Assembly (NCBI RefSeq): GCF_004217095.1
Contig: NZ_SHKO01000005.1
Span: 62,001-126,000, forward strand
Direction of reading: 5' to 3'
DNA from: Advenella incenata
GTDB lineage: Bacteria; Pseudomonadota; Gammaproteobacteria; Burkholderiales; Burkholderiaceae_B
DNA: 64,000 nt
The position numbers and the translations under genes were made by a program. The notes under the pieces were generated by a model, which was not told the origin of the DNA, searched no databases, and was given only the letters and a program-made list of their open reading frames with translations. Shown one piece after another: positions 38,179-46,604 of this stretch (position 1 is the stretch's first letter; each line of letters begins with the position of its first letter).

Positions 38179-39094
38179 GCACTGCCCTTCTCATGACGAC
38201 TGTGGCCGAGGCGGGGTCCAGGCTGCGCACAAAGCAGCCATCCTGCACCTGTCCGATCAGCTCGCTGATCACATGCCCGATCAGGCGAGCACCCTGCCAG
38301 ACTGGTGTACCGAGATAAACCGCAGTAAAACGACCTGACATCTGTGATATCTGCGCAGCAGCCGTTTCAATCAGCGCAATGTTTCCGTCAGCATCAAGCT
38401 GGATCCGATCGCTTTGTGCCGTTTGCAGCGCAACACCCTGCGGCAGCGACAAAAACTGATATTCGCTGGTATCACCACCGAGGCAGCCCCACGCCAGACT
38501 GCCAACGGCATCTGCTGTATCACGCATGAAATAAATCGAGTTGTGCAATATTGCCAGGCTCCTGCCCCCTTCACTGCGGTGAAAGCTGCCAAGATCCGCT
38601 CTTGAAGCCACTCGCTGGCTGTTGCCCCAGCCAATACGGCCCTGGGCATCAACGGCAATCAGCCCGGCGTCGCTTTGGTCATTGGCATGCAGTACGGCGT
38701 CCACAGCGTGTTGTGGCATTTCGCCGCTAGCCAGTCGCCGCAACACGGCACGATTCAAGGGCTCGCCGTCGCTTCCCGCACGGTTGGGCAGGCGATGACC
38801 GGATACCAGCCCGATGCCATCGAAGCCGGGCAAATACTGCTGCAGCGGCTCGGGCCTGTCGGGCCCGCTGGAAATGGCTGCAGCGCGTGTGGCCAGCAGC
38901 CATTCGTCTGGAATGGCCAGTTTTGCGGCCCCACCCCTCTGGGTCACGCAGTGGCATACTTTGCCATCGTGCAACATGGCTGCAAATACGGCAAAGCCGC
39001 CAATGGCGCCTCTTCCCAGCAATTCTGCCGCAAGCACCGCTGCACGTACTGATTCTCCCGCATTGGCGCCGCTGGCGGCTATTCCAATTGTCAT
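38165..39094 (-). CDS. Conserved protein of unknown function (DUF6963-like)
   Basis: A 309-aa protein beginning MTIGIAASGANAGESVRAAVLAAELLGRGAIGGF, with SSGPDRPEP, GIGLVSGHRLPN and DAGLIAVDAQGRIGWGNS as conserved-looking blocks. I recall this protein style as an uncharacterised family (DUF6963) found near amino-acid or peptide transport genes; the name is from memory. The repeated Gly-rich blocks and sites such as SDAGLIAVD resemble asparaginase/Ntn-hydrolase-like proteins, which is only an impression. The start at 39094 fits the family N-terminus, though no clear Shine-Dalgarno is present and 29 open codons lie upstream. It is the first gene of the D-amino-acid operon. Confidence 0.75.
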   Translation of the reverse strand: MTIGIAASGANAGESVRAAVLAAELLGRGAIGGFAVFAAMLHDGKVCHCVTQRGGAAKLAIPDEWLLATRAAAISSGPDRPEPLQQYLPGFDGIGLVSGHRLPNRAGSDGEPLNRAVLRRLASGEMPQHAVDAVLHANDQSDAGLIAVDAQGRIGWGNSQRVASRADLGSFHRSEGGRSLAILHNSIYFMRDTADAVGSLAWGCLGGDTSEYQFLSLPQGVALQTAQSDRIQLDADGNIALIETAAAQISQMSGRFTAVYLGTPVWQGARLIGHVISELIGQVQDGCFVRSLDPASATVVMRRAVHVAS

Positions 39095-39500
39095 AAAAAA
39101 GTCCATTGCAAAGTTCGTTGAGCGACAAAACAGATGCGTCATGCCAAATGTGACCGGGTGGTCATATTTAAATGCTAACACTATGGCATTCGAAATAACA
39201 AGCGTATTTTTCTAGGGAATACCCGTACCGATTGGACTCGCAGGACGCAATCGGACCGGACAAAAAAGAACCCCTTGCAGATCAACTCAAGCATTAATCG
39301 TGCCAATTAGTTTGCAGTACTTAGAAAGTCCCGCACTGATCTTTTTTGAACAGGTGCAGCTGTGCTGGCCAAGCCGTGGCACAGCAACCGCAATAGTCAG
39401 CAAATGATGTCTATTTACGTCAATATGACGCTAAAGCCTTGCGCCATCGGCAAATGCCAGTTGTAATTAACCGATCAAGCAAACCGCAAGGGTCCGGCCA
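39095..39500. promoter_or_regulatory. 406-bp divergent intergenic region between the D-amino-acid and betaine operons
   Basis: It contains the TetR-type palindrome at 39151-39164 close to the minus-strand operon. The remainder, toward the betaine transporter gene, is AT-richer (for example 39170-39215 and 39290-39345) and may hold its promoter, but I find no convincing -35/-10 pair or other dyad. Confidence 0.5.
39151..39164. promoter_or_regulatory. TetR-type operator candidate
   Basis: TGACCGGGTGGTCA has 5-bp perfect arms (TGACC/GGTCA) around GGGT, the style of many TetR-family operators. It lies 57 bp upstream of the DUF6963-like start and so at the head of the operon that encodes a TetR regulator as its second gene. 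Confidence 0.55.
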
Positions 39501-41333
39501 ATGTTACAGCGCATCGTTTTTGTCTTTTTGCTCTTTTTCTCTGCCCCTGCCCTTGCTGCGTGCGACAGCCCCGTCAAGTTCGCCGCGCTGACCTGGGAAA
39601 GTGGTCAATTTACCAGCGCTGTATTGCGGCTGATCGCAGAACGCGGCTACCAGTGCAAGACCACCGAGATTCCTGGCTCGGGCCCTGCCCAGGAAAATGC
39701 CCTGTCGCAAAATGACATTCAGGTGATTGGCGAAGTCTGGGTCGGGCGTTCCGAAGTCATGAACAAGGCGCTGCTGGAGAACAAGGCCGCCATGGTGGGC
39801 GACACGCTCAAAGGCGGGGCCCAGCAGGGCTGGTACGTGCCCGATTATGTCTGGGAGCAAAATCCGCAACTGCGTTCCTACAAGGATCTCGAGCGCTTTT
39901 CACAGTTGTTTCTGGACTCGGCAAGCGGCCCCAAACCTCGCTTCATGAACTGCCCGTCGGGCTGGACATGTGAAATATTCAATACCCGCCTGTTGCGTAC
40001 GACCGGCCTGGACAAGACATTCGATAATGTTCACCCCGGTACCGGTGCGGCACTGGATGCGGAAATTTCCTCGGCCTATGAACAGAAGAAACCCCTGCTC
40101 TTTTATTACTGGCAGCCTACCGGGCTGATGGCCAAGTACACCTTCAAGGCGCTGGAATTTCCAAAAAATGAATCGGAATGCTGGGCCAGCCTGCTGGAAA
40201 AGGACGGCGACAAAAACTGTGTCACCGGTTTTCCTGTATCCAATTTGTCAATTGCTGTTTCCACGCCGTTCAAGGAGCAGCATCCGGATCTGATGCAGTT
40301 CTTTGAAAAAATCCAGTTCACCGCCGATCAATTGAACGGCGCTATTTTGCAGATGACCGAGAGCAAACGCGACGGCACCCGGCAGGCAGAACAATTTATC
40401 AAGGAACATCCCGAAGTCTGGCAGCAATGGGTCAGCCCCGAAGCGGCAGACCGGCTGCAGGCATGGACTGGGCAAACAGCAGCGGTAAGCAGCATCTTCC
40501 CTGACTGGTCCATCCAGGACAAGCTCAATAGCGGCCTCAAATCTGTCGTGGGTACCTATGGTGAATCCTTTCGGCAGGTCAGTGGATTTCTTACCCGCTA
40601 TTTGCTCAGTCCGACGGTGCAGGCACTGGCGGCAATTCCAGCATGGCTGATGATTCTGCTCACGGCAGCGTTGGCCTGGCATAGTACACGCTCAATCATT
40701 TTTGCAGTGGCGTGCGCTATCGGGCTGTATGTAATTGGGGCCTTTGGCTTGTGGGCCGCATTGCTGCAGACGCTGGCGCTGTTGATTTGCGCAGTCATTA
40801 TTACAGTGGTCATTGGGATACCCATAGGCATCTTCGTAGCGGCCCGCCCGCGCTTCTATCGTGTGCTGCAACCGGTGCTGGATGTCATGCAGACTATGCC
40901 AAGCTTTGTCTATCTCATTCCGGTGCTGATGCTTTTTGGCCTGGGTAATGTGCCCGCGCTTTTCGCAACGGTGATTTACGCCATCGCACCGCTGATCCGA
41001 CTGACCGCACTGGGTATTTTGCAAATCAGTCGCGAAATGCATGAAACCGGCACGGCATTTGGCACCAATCGCTGGCAAATGCTTCGCTGGGTCATTCTGC
41101 CCCTGGCCAAGCCCAGCATCATGGCGGGCATCAACCAGGCGGTCATGATGTCCCTCTCGATGGTTGTACTGGCCTCCATGATCGGCGCGCCGGGTCTTGG
41201 CGAGCGAGTGCTGGAAGCGGTGCAGACACTGAACGTTGGCCAGGGCGTACAGGCGGGCAGCGCGATTGTCATTCTGGCAGTGATTATTGACCGCATCACC
41301 CAGGCCTACGGCAACCGCAGGAGAACACGATGA
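39501..41333 (+). CDS. Betaine/proline-type ABC transporter, fused binding protein and permease
   Basis: A 610-aa fusion. Residues 1-19 are a signal peptide (ends ALAA), ~20-325 an OpuAC/ProX-type quaternary-amine binding domain (LTWESGQFTSAVLRLIAERGYQCKT; EVWVGRSEVMNKAL), and ~370-605 a ProW-type permease domain (LQPVLDVMQTMPSFVYLIPVLMLFGLGNVPALFATVIYAIAPLIRLT). The binding domain is therefore tethered to the outer face of the channel. It is followed by the ATPase gene with a 4-nt overlap. The system probably imports glycine betaine, choline or similar compounds as osmoprotectants or as feedstock for the sarcosine oxidase pathway. Confidence 0.93.
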   Translation: MLQRIVFVFLLFFSAPALAACDSPVKFAALTWESGQFTSAVLRLIAERGYQCKTTEIPGSGPAQENALSQNDIQVIGEVWVGRSEVMNKALLENKAAMVGDTLKGGAQQGWYVPDYVWEQNPQLRSYKDLERFSQLFLDSASGPKPRFMNCPSGWTCEIFNTRLLRTTGLDKTFDNVHPGTGAALDAEISSAYEQKKPLLFYYWQPTGLMAKYTFKALEFPKNESECWASLLEKDGDKNCVTGFPVSNLSIAVSTPFKEQHPDLMQFFEKIQFTADQLNGAILQMTESKRDGTRQAEQFIKEHPEVWQQWVSPEAADRLQAWTGQTAAVSSIFPDWSIQDKLNSGLKSVVGTYGESFRQVSGFLTRYLLSPTVQALAAIPAWLMILLTAALAWHSTRSIIFAVACAIGLYVIGAFGLWAALLQTLALLICAVIITVVIGIPIGIFVAARPRFYRVLQPVLDVMQTMPSFVYLIPVLMLFGLGNVPALFATVIYAIAPLIRLTALGILQISREMHETGTAFGTNRWQMLRWVILPLAKPSIMAGINQAVMMSLSMVVLASMIGAPGLGERVLEAVQTLNVGQGVQAGSAIVILAVIIDRITQAYGNRRRTR

Positions 41334-42214
41334 ATACAGAGGCCATTGACGCCACCTTGGGCACAGTGCCAACCGGCGCCGGCAGCCCGGCAAGAGACGA
41401 ACATTTCATTCGTCTTCAGAATATCAACAAGGTGTTTGGCGAGCGCCATAGCAAAGCCATGAAGTTACTGCATCAGGGATCGGACAATGAAGCAATTACC
41501 GCTGAAACCGGCTGCCATGTAGCGTTAAGAAATATCAATCTGGACATTCCTTCCAATGGCATTTATTGCATCATGGGCTTGTCGGGCTCGGGCAAATCCA
41601 CCCTGCTGCGCCATATCAATCGCCTGATTGATCCGGACACCGGTACCGTTCAAATCCAGGACGTGGACGTGACTGCTTTGTCGATACCCGATCTGCAGAA
41701 GTTTCGCCAGAAGCGCATCGCCATGGTCTTTCAGCACTTTGGTCTGTTGCCGCATTTTACCGTGCAGCAGAATGCCGAATTTGCCCTGCGCGTACGCGGT
41801 GTGCCCAAGCCTGAGCGCGCAGAACAGGCGCGCTACTGGCTCAACGAAATGGAGCTGTCGGGCTACGAGGCACATTATTACGATGAGCTCTCCGGTGGCA
41901 TGCGACAGCGGGTCGGCCTGGCGCGTGCATTGGCAGCCGGCACCGATATCCTGCTGATGGACGAACCGTTTTCCGCACTTGATCCGCTGATCAGGCGCAA
42001 GTTGCAGACACTGCTGCTGAATTTGCAGGATCGGCTGAACAAGACAATTGTGTTTATTACCCATGATGTGGAGGAAGCTCGAACACTGGGCGGTACTGTT
42101 GCCCTGCTCAATCAGGGCCGCCTGATTCAACAAGGTAGTTTGGAGCAGATGACGGCAAATCCGGCAGATGAATATGTGGCCAGTTTTTTGACTTCCTCGA
42201 CAGAGGCGTCATGA
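41330..42214 (+). CDS. Betaine/proline-type ABC transporter ATPase (ProV/OpuAA-like)
   Basis: A 294-aa ATPase with the ProV-specific N-terminal segment FGERHSKAMKLLHQG, Walker A GLSGSGKST (83-91), signature LSGGMRQR, Walker B DILLMDEPFSALDP and the switch His in FITHD. It ends soon after the nucleotide-binding domain (YVASFLTSS), so it lacks the C-terminal tandem CBS domains that sense ionic strength in OpuA/ProV of ~400 aa. Start and stop overlap both neighbours by 4 nt (ATGA). Confidence 0.94.
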   Translation: MNTEAIDATLGTVPTGAGSPARDEHFIRLQNINKVFGERHSKAMKLLHQGSDNEAITAETGCHVALRNINLDIPSNGIYCIMGLSGSGKSTLLRHINRLIDPDTGTVQIQDVDVTALSIPDLQKFRQKRIAMVFQHFGLLPHFTVQQNAEFALRVRGVPKPERAEQARYWLNEMELSGYEAHYYDELSGGMRQRVGLARALAAGTDILLMDEPFSALDPLIRRKLQTLLLNLQDRLNKTIVFITHDVEEARTLGGTVALLNQGRLIQQGSLEQMTANPADEYVASFLTSSTEAS

Positions 42215-42618
42215 GCGTATCCAGAGACTTTCTGGAGTATGTGCTGGATCTGCTGGCGCCGCTGGGGCCGATAACCACACGCAGAATGTTCGGCAGTGTC
42301 GGACTGTATCTTGACGGACGAATGTTTGCCATCGTCAGCGGTGACGACCGATTTTATGTCAAGTCCGATAGTCAGACCCGGGCACAGTTTGACGAAGCAG
42401 ACTGTCCTGCGCTGACCTATACCACGACAAAACCCAACGGGGAGAGCAAGACAGTCGCGCTTTCATTTCGTGCCCCGCCCGAATCAGTCCTGGATGATCG
42501 TCAACAAATGCTGGACTGGGCGCAGCTTGGCGCTCAGGCGGCTGCTCGCATGCCAGAAAAGAAACAGCGGACACGTTCAGCAGGCTCGCCGGCCGAGGCG
42601 TACCGGCGCCGCAAGTGA
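42211..42618 (+). CDS. TfoX/Sxy N-terminal domain protein
   Basis: A 135-aa protein of the TfoX-N family: FLEYVLDLLAPLGPITTRRMFGSVGLYLDGRMFAIVSGDDRFYVKSD. The family includes the N-terminal half of the competence regulator Sxy/TfoX and many free-standing small proteins of unknown role; there is no C-terminal TfoX domain here, and the end is a basic tail. It is translationally coupled (ATGA) to the betaine ATPase gene, an unusual pairing. No other competence gene is nearby. Confidence 0.88.
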   Translation: MSVSRDFLEYVLDLLAPLGPITTRRMFGSVGLYLDGRMFAIVSGDDRFYVKSDSQTRAQFDEADCPALTYTTTKPNGESKTVALSFRAPPESVLDDRQQMLDWAQLGAQAAARMPEKKQRTRSAGSPAEAYRRRK

Positions 42619-42677
42619 CCACATGACATCGCCTGCGCTGCCCAGCAGCGTCCTCCGCCCTGAACAGCGCACCAGCA

Positions 42678-44624
42678 TCAATACAGCACTTCCGGCAGCC
42701 ACAGTCCGATTTTAGGAAAGACATACAATAGAATCAGCGCCAGTATCTGTATGCCCATGAAGGGCAACATACCCAGGAATATCTGGTTCAGTGTCACGTG
42801 CGGCGGCGCAACGCCTTTCAGATAAAATGCCGACATGGCCACGGGCGGGGACAGAAATGCGGTCTGCAGATTCATCGCGACCAGAATGCCGAAAAACAGC
42901 GGGTCGATATTGTAATGCGCCAGCAAAGGCAGAAATATCGGCATGAAAATAACGATAATTTCTGTCCACTCCAGCGGCCATCCCAGCAGGAAAATCACAA
43001 TCTGAGCAAGAATCATGAACTCCAGCGGCGTCAGGTCCATCGACACGACCCAGGTATTGATGATTTCCTGCCCGCCCAGCAAGGCAAAGGCTGCCGAGAA
43101 AATACTGGAGCCAACGAACAGCCAGCACACCATGGCGCTGGTTCTTGCCGCCAGATACACCGACTCCTTGAGCATCGGCATATTCAGCCGTCGGTAACAC
43201 AGGGCCAGCAATATACCGCCAAAAGCCCCCATTGCCGCGGCTTCCGACGGTGTGGCAAAACCAAAGACAATACTGCCGAGCACCGCCAGAATCATAATCG
43301 CCAGCGGGAAAAAAGACGCCATCAACATCTTGAAAATTTCCAGCCGGGCAAAGGTGAACCAAGCATAGAACGCAATCATCAGCGCCAGCCCCGCGGCAAA
43401 CACAATCCAGAAGGTTGGCGATACGCCTGGCGCGTCGGCCTCGGGCGTGGTCGACGCGCTGGCTGCATTCTGTTCAGATTGCGGTGGCGTGGCGCCTGGC
43501 GGCTGCGCTACAGTGCCCGGCGGTTCAGCCAATGTGGCGCCCGGCGGCTCGGCAAGAGATCCGGGCGGCTCGGCCAGCCCTGATCCGGCCGGCTCCTGCA
43601 GCGAACCGGCATACTGCACCGTTGAAGGCGCATTGAGCGAGCCCATTTCCGTCAGCGTGCTTGCCTGTTGCGTGGTGGGCAGTGACAGTTTGTAGCTAAG
43701 CCCGATCGCGCAGGCGAACATGATGGCGGGAATCAGGACAATGAATAATTGCTTGAGTATCACCGAGGCCGGAATGGCGATATTGCGCTCGCCCTTGAGG
43801 GCACGCAGCAAGCCCGGGAGTGCCTTGTTGCTGATGCTGTTTTTGATGCTGGCAGCAAATTCAGGCAACGGAATCCGGCGCTCTTCCTCCGACAAGGGCG
43901 GTGCCCAGGCAGGTTTTATTTTTGCCACCACAATGATATACACCACGTACATACCGGCAAGCATGAGGCCCGGAAAAAATGCTGCAGCATATAATTTAAC
44001 AACCGATACACCCGCCACCGCCCCATACACAATCAACAGCACCGAAGGCGGGATCAAAATTCCCAGGCAACCGCCTGCAGTAATCACACCGGCCGACAGT
44101 TTGACGTCATAGCCCGCCTTGAGCATGGCCGGCAACGCCAGCAGGCCCATAAGCGTAACCACGGCGCCAACGATACCGGTGGCGGTTGCAAACACCGCGC
44201 AGGTAATCACGGTTGCCACTGCAAGCGATCCGGGAATCTTGGCCATCACCAGATGCAGGCTTTTGAACAGCTTCTCAATCAGGTTGGCGCGTTCGACCAA
44301 ATAGCCCATGAAGATGAACAGCGGAACGGCAATCAGCACGTCATTTGTCATGACGGCGTAAGTGCGCAACACCATCAGGTCCAGCGTCTGCTCTATGGCT
44401 AGCTTGGGACCCATTGCGCGATAGGCAAACAGCGTAAATATGACGCCCATGCCCATCAACGTGAATGCGGTGGGAAAACCAAGCATGATGGTGACCACAA
44501 TCAACGCCAGCATCAACAGGCCCAGATGGCCATTGGTAATATCGGCTGGGGCTGGCATGAAAATAACCAGGGCAGCGACAATCGCAATCAGGATACTGAT
44601 ACCGAACCAGGCCTCTTTTCTCAT
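42678..44624 (-). CDS. TRAP transporter large permease (DctM-like) with Pro-rich insert
   Basis: A 648-aa DctM-type subunit with ~14 hydrophobic helices. It is longer than typical (~430 aa) forms, as seen in the group that carries 2-oxo acids, mannitol or chloroaromatic acids. Between residues ~318 and 402 there is a hydrophilic loop with four near-repeats of the motif (L/V)A(E/Q)PPG (residues ~350-381) followed by a Ser/Ala/Glu-rich stretch. Its start overlaps the DctQ stop by 4 nt. It drives Na+- or proton-coupled uptake of the ligand delivered by the DctP protein encoded upstream. Confidence 0.93.
   Translation of the reverse strand: MRKEAWFGISILIAIVAALVIFMPAPADITNGHLGLLMLALIVVTIMLGFPTAFTLMGMGVIFTLFAYRAMGPKLAIEQTLDLMVLRTYAVMTNDVLIAVPLFIFMGYLVERANLIEKLFKSLHLVMAKIPGSLAVATVITCAVFATATGIVGAVVTLMGLLALPAMLKAGYDVKLSAGVITAGGCLGILIPPSVLLIVYGAVAGVSVVKLYAAAFFPGLMLAGMYVVYIIVVAKIKPAWAPPLSEEERRIPLPEFAASIKNSISNKALPGLLRALKGERNIAIPASVILKQLFIVLIPAIMFACAIGLSYKLSLPTTQQASTLTEMGSLNAPSTVQYAGSLQEPAGSGLAEPPGSLAEPPGATLAEPPGTVAQPPGATPPQSEQNAASASTTPEADAPGVSPTFWIVFAAGLALMIAFYAWFTFARLEIFKMLMASFFPLAIMILAVLGSIVFGFATPSEAAAMGAFGGILLALCYRRLNMPMLKESVYLAARTSAMVCWLFVGSSIFSAAFALLGGQEIINTWVVSMDLTPLEFMILAQIVIFLLGWPLEWTEIIVIFMPIFLPLLAHYNIDPLFFGILVAMNLQTAFLSPPVAMSAFYLKGVAPPHVTLNQIFLGMLPFMGIQILALILLYVFPKIGLWLPEVLY
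43479..43580 (-). repeat. In-frame repeat region encoding LAEPPG motifs
   Basis: Within the DctM-like gene, four copies of a 21-24-nt unit encode LAEPPG, LAEPPG, LAEPPG and VAQPPG separated by one or two residues (G, S, AT, T). The units are alike at DNA level (runs of GGCGGCTCGGC type on the plus strand), implying recent expansion by slippage. Confidence 0.75.
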
Positions 44625-45244
44625 GCTTTGTCCCCTTGTTTTGCGATGTACCGGTCGGCTTCCTGAATGTCGGCATCGGTCACGTTGACCATGTCTTTCA
44701 GTTTATCGACATCGACCTCTTCGACGTCAATGTCCCTGGAGGGCCACTCGCCGAAACGCAAACACTGCACGCATCGCACAACCTCGACAATGCCTTGCAT
44801 GATCAGCGCAAAACCGGCAATGGGAATAATTGCCTTGAATGGATAAATAGGCGGACCATCCGCGGTAATGGTCGAGTGCTCATTGATGACAAAAGACTCG
44901 GAAGCATAGTTATATCCAGCCCATACCAGGGCAATAACGCCAGGGAAGAAAAACAGGATATACAAAATGAGATCGAGCAGCGCCTGCAGGCGAGGCGGAA
45001 AGAATCCGTAAAGCACATCACCGCGCACATGACCATTCTTGCCCAATGTATAAGCACCCGCCATCATGAACAAGGCGCCATACAGCATATTCATGACATC
45101 AAATGCCCAGGCGTGCGGATTTTTAAACGCGTAACGGGAGAACACTTCGTAAGTGACAAACAGCGTGAGAATCAGCGCACACCAGCCGAATAGCTGTCCG
45201 ATCCAGGTATTGACCTGATCAATACGGTGGAGAACTCTTTTCAT
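44621..45244 (-). CDS. TRAP transporter small permease (DctQ-like)
   Basis: A 207-aa four-helix membrane subunit of the DctQ family. LTLFVTYEVFSRYAFKNPHAWAFDVMNMLYGALFMMAGAYTLGKNGHVRGDVLY is the conserved core (the RxxF...HVRGDV pattern). AGGAG precedes ATG 45244, so the eight open codons upstream are not used. It has a longer acidic C-terminal tail than usual (residues ~165-207). It partners the DctM-like protein encoded immediately downstream. Confidence 0.93.
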   Translation of the reverse strand: MKRVLHRIDQVNTWIGQLFGWCALILTLFVTYEVFSRYAFKNPHAWAFDVMNMLYGALFMMAGAYTLGKNGHVRGDVLYGFFPPRLQALLDLILYILFFFPGVIALVWAGYNYASESFVINEHSTITADGPPIYPFKAIIPIAGFALIMQGIVEVVRCVQCLRFGEWPSRDIDVEEVDVDKLKDMVNVTDADIQEADRYIAKQGDKA

Positions 45245-45411
45245 TAACAAACTCCTGGGACAGAGCAATAAACAATCCCTTGCGCCGAATGCGGGTTGTC
45301 ATTCTTGAGGCTGCTGGCGCAACACCCGACGATCGCGCTGAATTCGCAGCCAAAGCGCGCATCCAGCCATCATCCGGTCATCGCGGCCAGCACGCCGACG
45401 CGACAGGAACC

Positions 45412-45436
45412 GGCACCGGCACGCAGCGCCGGCGCC
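45412..45436 (-). terminator. Intercistronic hairpin after the TRAP binding-protein gene
   Basis: GGCACCGG (45412-45419) and CCGGCGCC (45429-45436) pair over 8 bp with one G-T wobble and a 9-nt loop, 14 nt beyond the dctP-like stop in a 205-bp gap before dctQ. Such hairpins often protect or terminate part of the transcript so that the binding protein is made in excess. No U-tract is present. Confidence 0.45.
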
Positions 45437-45449
45437 ATCTATCGGGTGC

Positions 45450-46604
45450 CTAACCCGCAGCCTTCTTCACAAAGTAATGGTTATAGGCCATACGACGATT
45501 GTTATTGGTATCCATATCCCAGGCCACTGCCCGCTCGGCGAATTTGCGCTGTGACTGTTCAATTTCCTTGAACAGCGCATTGTTTTCCGCTTTCTTGGTA
45601 ATGATATCGTCCCAAGTGGTCAATTGCTGTTGCAGGATGGCGTCGGGCGTCTTGTAGAATTTGACGTTGTCCTCTGTTTTGAGCTTGATATAGTCCTGGG
45701 AATAACGGTCAATCGCTTTCCACGACATATCGGCCGATGCCGCTTCGACCGCATTCTGAATAATGGCTTTCATTTTGTCGGGCAGGCTATTGTATTTGTC
45801 CTTGTTGAAGGTAATTTCAAATGTCTCGGAAGATTGGTGAAAGCTTTGCAGCATGCAAACCTTCGACACATCCGGGAATCCCAGCAACCGATCAGACGAT
45901 GCGTTATTGAACTCGGCGCCATCGAGCAGGCCGCGATCCAACGCGGGTACGATTTCGCCACCCGGCAACGCATTGACCGCAGCGCCCATGGCTGTAAACA
46001 AATCGATGGCCAGGCCATTGGTGCGAAATTTCATGCCCTTCAGATCTTCTGCCTTCGCGATGGGTTTCTTGAACCAGCCCAGCGCCTGCGTCGGCATGGG
46101 GCCACTCAGAAAGGACACGACATTGCCACCGATGGATTCATACAGTTTGGCCAGCAGTTCCTTGCCACCGCCGTATTTGTGCCAGGCCAGCAGCATATTG
46201 GCGTCCATCCCAAATGCCGGTCCCGAGGAAAACAGGGCCAGCGCATTCTGCTTGCCATAACTGTAGCCTAATACACCATGTCCGCCATCCAGCGTGCCTT
46301 TGGACACCGCATCCAGCAAGGCAAAAGCCGGCACCACGGCCCCCGCGGGGAGCACTTCAATCTTGAGCTCACCACCGGTCATGTCATTGACTTTTTTCGC
46401 AAAGTCATTGGCATACTCGTGGAAAATATCAACGGTTGGCCAGGTACTCTGAAAACGGAAATTGATCGGCGTCTGTGCACTGACAATGGCTGGAAATCCC
46501 ATCCCCACCGCGGCGACCGAACCGGCTGCTGCTCCTCCCAGAAACTTGCGACGTGATGATTTTGGTGTTGCTGTCTGACGTTTTTTCGCAATGCGAGTTG
46601 TCAT
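45450..46604 (-). CDS. TRAP transporter periplasmic binding protein (DctP-like, Tat signal)
   Basis: A 384-aa DctP/SmoM-type protein. The N-terminus carries a twin-arginine signal (SSRRKFLGGAAAGSVAAVGMG, residues ~16-36) with cleavage after VSAQ, and the mature protein has FRFQSTWPTVDIFHEYANDFAKKVNDMTGGELKIEVLPAGAVV and GMKFRTNGLAIDLF with the carboxylate-binding arginine. The sequence resembles the TakP-like 2-oxo-acid or aromatic-acid group. AGGAGA precedes the start. It is the first gene of the TRAP operon and is divergent from a GntR-family gene. Confidence 0.94.
   Translation of the reverse strand: MTTRIAKKRQTATPKSSRRKFLGGAAAGSVAAVGMGFPAIVSAQTPINFRFQSTWPTVDIFHEYANDFAKKVNDMTGGELKIEVLPAGAVVPAFALLDAVSKGTLDGGHGVLGYSYGKQNALALFSSGPAFGMDANMLLAWHKYGGGKELLAKLYESIGGNVVSFLSGPMPTQALGWFKKPIAKAEDLKGMKFRTNGLAIDLFTAMGAAVNALPGGEIVPALDRGLLDGAEFNNASSDRLLGFPDVSKVCMLQSFHQSSETFEITFNKDKYNSLPDKMKAIIQNAVEAASADMSWKAIDRYSQDYIKLKTEDNVKFYKTPDAILQQQLTTWDDIITKKAENNALFKEIEQSQRKFAERAVAWDMDTNNNRRMAYNHYFVKKAAG

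Noticed and set aside
42211-42618. Competence regulator Sxy/TfoX
   Set aside because: Only the N-terminal domain is present and no competence genes are nearby, so the full regulator assignment is not justified.
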